From an uncultured Nodularia sp. (GTDB lineage Bacteria; Cyanobacteriota; Cyanobacteriia; Cyanobacteriales; Nostocaceae): a stretch of DNA of 64,000 bases. Each line of letters begins with the position of its first letter. Position 1 is the stretch's first letter. Both the position numbers and the translations under genes were made by a program. Below, piece by piece: positions 56,804 to 64,000 of the stretch. Under the pieces are notes generated by a model that worked only from the letters and a program-made list of their open reading frames with translations, made no database searches and was not told where the DNA came from. The stretch spans positions 30,876-94,875 of the forward strand of contig CAIWDD010000092.1 in assembly GCA_903911355.1 (NCBI GenBank), written 5' to 3'.

Positions 56804-57883
56804 TCATTCCTGTTCAACAGCAGACGGAATCTCGTCTTCAAAATCCGTTGCTACTGGGGCTTCCGCATCTATTGTAGTTACAGCTGATACTTCTTCTGTA
56901 GCCGGAGCTTCTGCTGTAGCTTCTAGCGCCTCCTCAGCAGCCACAACCTCCTCAGCTTCGGTAGGCGCAGCGGTAATACCTTGCTGTTTAGCTAACATCT
57001 GTTCGCGATACTTAGCTGCCATTTCTTCGGCTTTATCATAAACCAAATCACGGTTTTTAATCATATCACCGGGTTCTGGTTCCAGCTGCTTGGTAGACAG
57101 GGAAATCCGACCTCTTTCTGCATCCAAATCAATGATCATGACTTTAACTTCATCATTGACATTGAATACGCTGTGAGGTGTATCAATATGCTCGTGGGAG
57201 ATTTCCGAAATGTGTAGCAGTCCGCTCACACCACCAATATCAATAAATGCACCGTAGGGTTTGATACCACGAACCGTACCGATGACGACTTCGCACACTT
57301 CCAGGCGGTTCATCTTGCGCTCAACCAGCGCTCGACGGTGGGAGAGAACTAGGCGGTTGCGTTCTTCGTCCACTTCTAGGAATTTTAATGGTAGTTCTTC
57401 CCCTACCAATTCTTCTTTGGCTTTGCGGGTACTAATATGAGAACCGGGGATAAAGCCGCGTAATCCTTCAATGCGGACTAATGCACCACCGCGGTTAGTA
57501 GCAAACACACCGGAGCGAACAGTAGCATCTTCTGCTTGTAACTGCCGCACACGTTCCCAAGCCCGCATATACTCGATGCGACGAATGGAAAGGGTGAGCT
57601 GACCATCTTCGTTTTCATCGGTCAGGATGAAAAATTCTCTGGTTTCGTTGGATTGTAAAACTTCTTCCGGGGCATCGACCCGGTTAATAGACATTTCTTG
57701 TATAGGTATGTAGGCTGCTGTTTTAGCACCTATGTCAATCAGAGCGCCGCGCGGCTCTATACTGAAAACTGTGCCCGGGACAATATCCCCAGGGCTAAAG
57801 TGATAGTCATACTTATCAAGTAGAGCAGCGAAATCTTCGTGAGTGAATCCAATTTCTGTAGCGGTTAAGTTCTGATTGACCAT
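56804..57883 (-). CDS. rpsA: 30S ribosomal protein S1
   Basis: 359 residues with three S1 domains, the cyanobacterial short form: GDIVPGTVFSIEPRGALIDIG (~30-100), GGALVRIEGLRGFIPGSHIS (~115-185) and GTVRGIKPYGAFIDIGGVSGLLHISE (~200-270). A Glu/Ala-rich acidic tail (AEEVVAAEEALEATAEAPAT) ends the protein. It binds mRNA for translation initiation. Confidence 0.94.
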   Translation of the reverse strand: MVNQNLTATEIGFTHEDFAALLDKYDYHFSPGDIVPGTVFSIEPRGALIDIGAKTAAYIPIQEMSINRVDAPEEVLQSNETREFFILTDENEDGQLTLSIRRIEYMRAWERVRQLQAEDATVRSGVFATNRGGALVRIEGLRGFIPGSHISTRKAKEELVGEELPLKFLEVDEERNRLVLSHRRALVERKMNRLEVCEVVIGTVRGIKPYGAFIDIGGVSGLLHISEISHEHIDTPHSVFNVNDEVKVMIIDLDAERGRISLSTKQLEPEPGDMIKNRDLVYDKAEEMAAKYREQMLAKQQGITAAPTEAEEVVAAEEALEATAEAPATEEVSAVTTIDAEAPVATDFEDEIPSAVEQE

Positions 57884-58181
57884 GCTGATTTGTTCCTGGT
57901 TCTAGTCTCCGTAAAGGTTGTGGCATAGGCGTGATGTATATGCAAGGCACTACGAGGCAGGTACACCTACATCTTTTTTTATATTAGCTTATAAAAGCTA
58001 GTATTAACACATATTAACTTCCAGATATTAGATTATATCATATTATTTTATGACTGCAATGATTTTTTTATGGTGATTTAACACTGCCTGGGTATTGACA
58101 AAATGACATATCCGCCGATCACACCATTGTGATCGGCGAATAATAAGATTTAAATGCCCTTAACATTCCGGTAAGAGCAGT

Positions 58182-58289
58182 TTATTTTTCTTCTTTCTTT
58201 TCGATGCGGGGGGGTTCGCGGAATGCGATCGCAAAGAAAAGAACTCCTATGGCCAAAGCCAAAATCAAGATATATGCAACGCTTTCCAT
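58182..58289 (-). CDS. psbT: PsbT, photosystem II small subunit
   Basis: A 35-residue single-helix protein, [19 protein letters not shown], followed by [16 protein letters not shown]. It lies 171 bp after psbB on the same strand, the conserved psbB-psbT order. It sits at the PSII dimer interface. Confidence 0.96.
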   Translation of the reverse strand: MESVAYILILALAIGVLFFAIAFREPPRIEKKEEK

Positions 58290-58460
58290 ATTAAAAGCTC
58301 CTGCGTCATTAATTAGTCAGTAATTATGGTTTTTGAGTATTTGACGACTTTTGCGGCTAATTACCAGCCATCAACCGTCTTTGTTACGGGTAGGTCTTGG
58401 GACTGGGTTATGGCAAAAACCATTCCCCAGCCCCTAATCCTCAGAAATCAGAGGAATTGC

Positions 58461-59990
58461 TTACGCTTCCTTACGTACACGGGTGGTCTTGTCACCAACT
58501 TTCTGGAACAGACCCCATTCAACTTGTTCTTCCAGGTCAGCATCAACACCGGCAAATACGTCTCGGTAGATTGTCCGAGAACCGTGCCAGAGATGACCAA
58601 AGAAGAACAGAAGAGCAAATACAGCGTGTCCGAAGGTAAACCAACCCCTGGGACTGGTACGGAATACACCGTCAGAGTTCAAGGTTTCGCGGTCGAAATC
58701 AAAGATTTCGCCACCTTGAGCCTTACGGGCGTACTTCTTCACATCCGCTGGATCTGTAAAGGTTTGACCATCTAGGTCACCGCCATAGAAGCTAACGGTA
58801 ACACCAGTTTGTTCAAAGCTATATTTGGATTCTGCCCGACGGAAAGGAATATCAGCGCGGATGACTCCATCAGCATCAGTCAAGATCACTGGGAAGGTTT
58901 CAAAGAAGTTGGGTAGACGACGCACGGTCAATTCCCGACCTTCACCATCTTTGAATACCGCGTGACCTTGCCAAGATTGGGCGATACCATCACCCTTAAC
59001 CATTGGCCCTGTACGGAATAGACCACCTTTAGCTGGGCTATTACCCACATAATCATAGAAAGCCAGTTTTTCAGGAATTGCTCCCCAAGCTTCTGAGAGG
59101 GTAGCGCCTTCAGCCAAACTGCTTTGGACGCGACGCTCAATTTCCTGAGTGAAGTAGTTTTGATCCCACTGATAACGAGTAGGTCCAAACAGTTCAATGG
59201 GGGTGGTAGCGTTACCGTACCACATAGTCCCCGCAACTATAAATGCTGCGAAGAATACTGCCGCAATACTGCTAGAAAGTACGGTTTCAATGTTCCCCAT
59301 CCGTAGGGCTTTGTAGAGCCGTTCGGGGGGTCTAACTGTCAGGTGGAATAAACCCGCAATAATACCAACAACCCCTGCGGCGATATGGTGAGCCACAACG
59401 CCACCAGGGTTAAATGGGTCGAAACCCGCCGGACCCCATTCTGGCGCTACTGGCTGAATGCTACCAGTGATTCCGTAGGCGTCAGAAACCCACATACCAG
59501 GGCCAAATAGTCCGGTGAGGTGAAAAGCACCAAAACCAAAACAAAGTAGACCGGATAAGAACAAGTGAATGCCAAACATTTTTGGCAAATCTAAAGCAGG
59601 TTCACCAGTGCGAGGATCTCTAAAGAGTTCCAAATCCCAGTAAACCCAGTGCCAAACCGCAGCTAGGAACAATAAACCGGAAAGGACGATGTGAGCCGCA
59701 GCTACACCTTCAAAAGACCAGAAACCAGGGTCACTTGCAGGTCCACCGGTTACACTCCAACCACCCCAAGATTCGGTAACGCCTAAACGTGCCATGAAAG
59801 GTAGTACAAACATACCTTGACGCCACATCGGGTTAAGAACTGCATCACTGGGGTCATAAATAGCTAGTTCGTACAATGCCATTGAACCAGCCCAGCCTGC
59901 AACTAGGGCTGTGTGCATCAAGTGTACAGAAATCAACCGTCCTGGATCATTCAGAACGACTGTATGTACTCGGTACCAGGGTAGTCCCAT
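58461..59990 (-). CDS. psbB: CP47, photosystem II core antenna protein
   Basis: 509 residues starting [20 protein letters not shown], six transmembrane helices with chlorophyll-binding histidines (for example [39 protein letters not shown]) and the large lumenal loop. Length and termini are standard. It passes excitation energy to the PSII reaction centre. Confidence 0.98.
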   Translation of the reverse strand: MGLPWYRVHTVVLNDPGRLISVHLMHTALVAGWAGSMALYELAIYDPSDAVLNPMWRQGMFVLPFMARLGVTESWGGWSVTGGPASDPGFWSFEGVAAAHIVLSGLLFLAAVWHWVYWDLELFRDPRTGEPALDLPKMFGIHLFLSGLLCFGFGAFHLTGLFGPGMWVSDAYGITGSIQPVAPEWGPAGFDPFNPGGVVAHHIAAGVVGIIAGLFHLTVRPPERLYKALRMGNIETVLSSSIAAVFFAAFIVAGTMWYGNATTPIELFGPTRYQWDQNYFTQEIERRVQSSLAEGATLSEAWGAIPEKLAFYDYVGNSPAKGGLFRTGPMVKGDGIAQSWQGHAVFKDGEGRELTVRRLPNFFETFPVILTDADGVIRADIPFRRAESKYSFEQTGVTVSFYGGDLDGQTFTDPADVKKYARKAQGGEIFDFDRETLNSDGVFRTSPRGWFTFGHAVFALLFFFGHLWHGSRTIYRDVFAGVDADLEEQVEWGLFQKVGDKTTRVRKEA

Positions 59991-60573
59991 CGACTACGCT
60001 CCTCCTCGATGAATTATGTTTACAAAGCAATTTTCTTACTGAGGTTCTGAGGGACGGAACCCTTTAAGGTTTGCAGTGGCTTAGGTGGGTTTAATCCTCC
60101 TATGTCGCTGTTTTACCGCCATTCAGCAAACTCTTTGAGTTTTTTTTATTGCCAGTCTCTTGAATTTAACCACAGATTAGCCTGGATTAACTCAGACACT
60201 ATGGCTATTTTGGCAATATTGTCAGACCCCGGGTAACTTGACTGTACAGAGTAGGCGATCGCCTGTATGACTTCCGAGGGTTTTTCTTTGTGGAAAATTC
60301 CTCACTGGTGTTTGAGTAACCAGCCAAACGCCTGTAAAACGTTGGAAAATCAGGAAATGCCGCCCTTAAGTCAGCCACCTTTTGAGCGTCTCAGCAATTG
60401 CCAAGCAAAAAATGAGAATGTTTTAAAAAGTGTAACTAATTGGTGCCCTTGTTTGCAAGCGTGTAATTGAGACTCTTGAAACTGCTAATCCCAACTATGT
60501 TGCGAATAGTTAAGTATTCAGCCTATGTATCATAGTATGATAGTTGACCGCTAAGTGGAAAAATCACAATAGT
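59991..60573. other. Divergent intergenic region of psbB and the ABC transporter
   Basis: About 580 bases with both promoters. A HIP1-containing GCGATCGCC lies at ~60255. No gene is convincing; the frame at 60267-60470 lacks any recognisable family. Confidence 0.4.
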
Positions 60574-62214
60574 ATGATCTCGTTTTTCTTAACCGTGAGA
60601 CGATGGAGCGCCATCACAAAATTTTTATCATGGTTTTCTCTTTGTCTACTTTTGGTTGTCAGTTGCGCTCCTGGTAAGCAGACAGGGACTTTACCCCCTG
60701 CTACCGGTGACGGTCGGATTACTGTCGGTACAACTCTCAAACCCAGAACCCTCGACCCCGCGGATACCTACGAGTTGGCTTCCTTGGGTTTGGTGTTCAA
60801 TATGAGCGATCGCCTGTACACTTATGAACCAGGTAACACAGAAATTAAACCCCAATTAGCCACAGCATTACCCAAAGTCAGCGCTGATGGTTTAACTTAT
60901 ACCATTCCCTTACGTCAGGGAGTGGTTTTTCACGATGATACTCTGTTCAACGCCCAAGCTATGGAGTTTAGTATGAGGCGATTTATGGAGAATAAAGGTA
61001 AGCCATCTTTTTTACTATCTGATACAGTGGAATCAGTAAAAGCCACAAATGATTATGAGTTAACCATTAAGCTCAAAAGACCATTTGCCGCCTTTCCCTC
61101 ACTCTTAGCATTTTCTGGGTTGTGTGCAGTATCACCCAAGGCTTACGAAATTGGCGCGGGTAAATTTCAGCCCAATATCTTTGTAGGGACTGGTCCATAT
61201 AAGTTAGCCCAATATGGCACAGATTCCCTGAGATTAGATGTATTTGAGAAATACTGGGGGGAAAAACCAGCCAATCAGGGGGTTAACATCCAAATTCAAA
61301 CCAGCCCGGTGAATTTATTTAACGCCTTCCGTACAGGTACAGTAGATATAGCCTATCTATCCCTACAACCAGAGCAAATCCACAGCTTAGAAGCAGCAGG
61401 AGAAAAAGGCGATTGGCAAAATATTACTGCTGAGGGTAGCGTAGTCAGTTATATGGCATTCAACCGCAATCAGCCGCCCTTAGATCAACCAGAAGTGCGA
61501 GCTGCTCTAGCAGCCATGATTGACCGTCAACTTTTAAACCAAAGAGTTTTACTTGGTCAAGCCAGGCCATTGTACAGCATAATTCCTACCACCTTTAAAG
61601 TTTCCCAGCCAGTATTTCAAGAGAAATATGGCGATGGTAACTTTCAAAAAGCTCAAGAATTATTAACCGCAGCTGGCTTCTCCCCAGAAAAACCCGCCAG
61701 GGTGGAAATTTGGCACCCCTCCACCTCAGCTAATCGCAGTTTAGCCGCACAAACTCTTAAATCATTAGCTGATCGAGAAATGGGAGGACTGCTACAAATA
61801 GAAGTTAATAATGTGGAAAGCACCACCTTCTCTAAGGACATTTCCAGGGGTCTATATCCAGCGGCCTTACTTGACTGGTATCCCGACTTCTTAGACCCAG
61901 ACAATTATGTATACCCATTCTTATCTTGTCAAAAAGGCTCCCATGCTCAAGGGTGTCAAAATGGAGGTAGTCAAAGTCAAGGTTCATTTTACTACAGCGA
62001 AACCATGAATAAACTAATTGCAAGACAACGCCAAGAGCAAAACCCCGCAGCGCGTGAGGCAATTTTACGACAAATTCAAGAGCAAGTAGCCAAAGATGTT
62101 CCTTACATTCCCCTATGGCAAACCAAAGATTATGTATTTGCTCACAACGGAGTTAACAACGTCCAACTTGACCCCACCCAAAATTTAATTTATCGGAATA
62201 TCAGCAAGCAGTAG
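60574..62214 (+). CDS. Oligopeptide-type ABC transporter substrate-binding lipoprotein
   Basis: 546 residues from the ATG at 60574 (MISFFLTVRRWSAITKFLSW). A signal peptide ends in a lipobox LLLVVSCAPG. RITVGTTLKPRTLDPADTYE, DGLTYTIPLRQGVVFHDDTL, FNAQAMEFSMRR, GTGPYKL and VRAALAAMIDRQLLNQ identify family 5 (DppA/OppA) binding proteins. The permease gene follows 126 bp later, so both likely serve one uptake system. Ligand unknown. Confidence 0.92.
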   Translation: MISFFLTVRRWSAITKFLSWFSLCLLLVVSCAPGKQTGTLPPATGDGRITVGTTLKPRTLDPADTYELASLGLVFNMSDRLYTYEPGNTEIKPQLATALPKVSADGLTYTIPLRQGVVFHDDTLFNAQAMEFSMRRFMENKGKPSFLLSDTVESVKATNDYELTIKLKRPFAAFPSLLAFSGLCAVSPKAYEIGAGKFQPNIFVGTGPYKLAQYGTDSLRLDVFEKYWGEKPANQGVNIQIQTSPVNLFNAFRTGTVDIAYLSLQPEQIHSLEAAGEKGDWQNITAEGSVVSYMAFNRNQPPLDQPEVRAALAAMIDRQLLNQRVLLGQARPLYSIIPTTFKVSQPVFQEKYGDGNFQKAQELLTAAGFSPEKPARVEIWHPSTSANRSLAAQTLKSLADREMGGLLQIEVNNVESTTFSKDISRGLYPAALLDWYPDFLDPDNYVYPFLSCQKGSHAQGCQNGGSQSQGSFYYSETMNKLIARQRQEQNPAAREAILRQIQEQVAKDVPYIPLWQTKDYVFAHNGVNNVQLDPTQNLIYRNISKQ

Positions 62215-62340
62215 AAGGGCGATTTGTTACTAGGTGTGGCAGGATGCCCACCCCACAAGACTTTTAGCTGATATCAAGTTTATATAGCTGGTCAATGCCA
62301 GCTATCAGATATTCTCTTAACAATTACACATTATTAAAAT

Positions 62341-63366
62341 ATGTCTCGTTCTCAGGCTTTACAATATTACATTGCCTCTCGGTTACTTCTAGCGCCCCTG
62401 CAGCTGTTAACTATTATTACGATCGTATTTTTATTACTGCGAGCTACACCGGGAGACCCCGCAGATGCAATTTTGGGGGGACGTGCGCCAGAAGCAGCTA
62501 AGGAAGAGTTACGCCAAGAACTAGGTTTAAATCTTCCCCTGTGGCTCCAGTATGGTAATTATCTACTTAACTTATTGCGCTTTGATTTAGGAACCTCCTT
62601 AACCAGTCGGGGACAGGATGTATGGGAGATCATTTGGCAATATTTCCCCGCTACGCTAGAATTAGCGGTATGCAGTATGGCGGTAGCAGTGATAGTCGGT
62701 ATTGTCGCCGGTACCCTTGCGGCCTCCCGTCCTGGTACTTATTTTGATATCGGCGGGCGTTTATTCGGTATTATTACTTACGCTATACCCATGTTTTGGG
62801 CGGGAATGCTTTTACAGTTGATTTTTTCTGTACAATTGGGTTGGTTTCCTACTTCTAACCGGTTTCCCCCTAATCTTCCCGCTCCTGTGTCCATCACTGG
62901 ACTATATACCATTGATAGTTTGCTCACCGGTAATTTTACCCAGTTCTTGGTATCTTTGCACCATTTAACCCTGCCGAGCCTGACCCTAGGAATATTGCTC
63001 AGTGGCATTTTTGAGCGCATTGTCAGGGTAAATCTTAAACAAACCCTCAAAGCCGACTATGTAGAAGCCGCTAGAGCCAGAGGAATTCATGAAAATAAGA
63101 TTTTAGTATCCCATGCCCTCAAAAATGCCCTCATCCCAGTAATTACAGTGTTAGGATTAACTTTTGCCTCCCTCCTGGGTGGTGCGGTTTTAACTGAGGT
63201 AACATTTTCCTGGCCTGGTTTAGCCAATCGTCTCTATCAAGCTATTTCTGACCGTGATTATCCCACAGTCCAGGGAATATTAGTATTTTTTGGGGCAATT
63301 GTCGTTACCGCCAGCATATTAATTGACATTCTCAACGCCTATATTGACCCACGGATTCGTTATTAG
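62341..63366 (+). CDS. Oligopeptide-type ABC transporter permease (DppB type)
   Basis: 341 residues, six hydrophobic segments. VFLLLRATPGDPADAILGG near the N-terminus and the EAA-type loop DYVEAARARGIHENKILVSHALKNALIPV are the DppB/OppB signatures. It follows the binding protein on the same strand. The second permease and ATPases are not in the next kilobase and must lie elsewhere. Confidence 0.93.
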   Translation: MSRSQALQYYIASRLLLAPLQLLTIITIVFLLLRATPGDPADAILGGRAPEAAKEELRQELGLNLPLWLQYGNYLLNLLRFDLGTSLTSRGQDVWEIIWQYFPATLELAVCSMAVAVIVGIVAGTLAASRPGTYFDIGGRLFGIITYAIPMFWAGMLLQLIFSVQLGWFPTSNRFPPNLPAPVSITGLYTIDSLLTGNFTQFLVSLHHLTLPSLTLGILLSGIFERIVRVNLKQTLKADYVEAARARGIHENKILVSHALKNALIPVITVLGLTFASLLGGAVLTEVTFSWPGLANRLYQAISDRDYPTVQGILVFFGAIVVTASILIDILNAYIDPRIRY

Positions 63367-63666
63367 TCGCCCCAGCGCTACTACAGATCGCACAATGCAC
63401 CAGTTAACCATTAGCGAAGAGGGAACCGGGGGTTAGAAACCCCCGTCTAAAAGCTAAAGTCGGATAAATCCGACTGGGTGTTAGATGTAACAGTATAATT
63501 GACATATCTTCTGGTTGAAACACAGGGGATTCTAAACTATATAATACATAAGTACAATAAATAGCGATCGCTCCTGGCTACCACAGTTGACGGTTGACCC
63601 TCATATCCCCGACTTCTGACTATGATATTGTGGGGTAGGCATAAATCTTGATAGAAGTCGGGGATA
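63367..63666. other. Spacer with hairpins
   Basis: 300 bases without a gene. Hairpins GGGGGTTAGAAACCCCC (63428-63444) and GTCGGATAAATCCGAC (63460-63475) lie behind the permease and may end its transcript. Confidence 0.45.
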
Positions 63667-63885
63667 TTGGCCACCAGTGATGTGCTTAAGGGTATGAGTG
63701 GTGGGCCGGTGTTGAACTGTAGCGGCGAACTAGTGGGTATTAACGGCCTTCATGCCCAACCTATTTGGGGTAATCCCTATGTATTTGCCGATGGCTCCTC
63801 TGTCAACCCCTGGGAAGTAGCGGCCATTAGTCAATATAGCTGGGGTATCCCCGTCAGTGATTTTTCCCTGAACAGTTTACCTTAA
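63667..63885 (+). pseudogene. C-terminal fragment of a trypsin-like (S1) serine protease
   Basis: 72 residues starting near VLKGMSGGPVLNCSGELVGING, where GMSGGP holds the catalytic serine of chymotrypsin-fold proteases, and ending WGIPVSDFSLNSLP. The His and Asp parts of the triad and a signal peptide are absent, and no matching upstream frame is seen. It is thus a truncated remnant. A second, secreted-looking gene starts 15 bp later. Confidence 0.75.
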
Positions 63886-63900
63886 GGTGATAGATTACCC

Positions 63901-64000
63901 ATGAAATTTACCCCCGAACTAGCAGTAATTTTAGGCGCTACCACAGCGGCAGTGGTGTATTTACAACCAGTGGTAGCTGTTAACCCAGTGGAAATACCAA
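63901..64000 (+). CDS. Start of a secreted protein, probably another trypsin-like protease (cut by window edge)
   Basis: The ATG at 63901 opens MKFTPELAVILGATTAAVVY, then LQPVVAVNPVEIP to the edge. The N-terminus is a signal peptide. The position directly behind a protease fragment suggests tandem copies of the same family. The body of the protein lies outside the window, so the family is inferred. Confidence 0.55.
   Translation, partial: MKFTPELAVILGATTAAVVYLQPVVAVNPVEIP

Noticed and set aside
58326..58775. A 149-codon plus-strand frame over the end of psbB
   Set aside because: Antisense to the conserved CP47 C-terminus.
60267..60470. A 67-codon frame upstream of the binding-protein gene
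   Set aside because: No recognisable motif and unusual composition; most likely chance.

Overview
The window is chromosomal DNA from a filamentous, heterocyst-forming cyanobacterium of the Nostoc/Anabaena type. The evidence is a vegetative-style nif cluster interrupted by two site-specific excision elements, a cyanoglobin gene inside that cluster, photosystem genes (psbB, psbT, ycf3), many GCGATCGC (HIP1) octamers, and a short ORF ending in an RGSGR-containing tail like the heterocyst-pattern inhibitor PatX.

Bases 1-18339 hold the nif cluster, all read leftward: nifB-fdxN-nifS-nifU-glbN-nifH-nifD-nifK-(small Mo-nitrogenase-associated ORF)-nifE, with nifE running off the left edge. nifH is split by a 6.0-kb element (7001-13005) and nifD by a compact 2.05-kb element (2999-5058). 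Joining the flanks of each element at its short direct repeat restores a full-length NifH (299 aa) and NifD (500 aa). Each element carries its own paralogous XisA-type tyrosine recombinase. Each recombinase gene starts about 110 bp inside the left repeat and reads against nif. Each element also has 11-bp-period short repeats near both ends that look like arm-type recombinase sites, with a different sequence in each element. The nifH element additionally carries a split type IIG-like restriction-modification gene and a small ORF/retropepsin pair.

Bases 18340-23712 hold the nifB upstream region, a methyltransferase-HIT fusion gene, two small ORFs and nifV-nifZ-nifT (rightward). A regulatory module with three motif copies about 22 bp apart plus a downstream conserved block occurs upstream of nifB and again upstream of the nifVZT-side genes, in the same orientation relative to each transcription unit. 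It is probably the binding region of a shared nif activator.

Bases 23733-50700 are mostly housekeeping and signalling genes: a YlqF GTPase, a CYTH protein, the PatX-like peptide, a large TPR protein, an AbiL-like AAA15/RloB defence pair, dapL, dcd, rph, pgl, an FHA/M50-like/Ser-Thr kinase group, an M20 amidohydrolase, a hemerythrin protein, GST, ycf3, gatC, aroA, a CruP-like flavoprotein and a second nifV. Bases 50797-53935 form a probable arsenosugar-synthesis group (arsM, a PiT transporter, arsS). Bases 54188-64000 hold a methyltransferase, a Uma2 protein, a HAD hydrolase, rpsA, psbT-psbB, an oligopeptide-type ABC transporter (binding protein and permease), and a truncated trypsin-like protease next to the start of a possible second one.

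Other non-coding features are a perfect 13-bp stem upstream of nifH, a ~110-bp dispersed repeat present twice (33926 and 51881) with 3 versus 5 heptamers, IS200/IS605-type ends without a transposase, and a multi-hairpin region at 56549-56760. No tRNA, rRNA or CRISPR array was seen.
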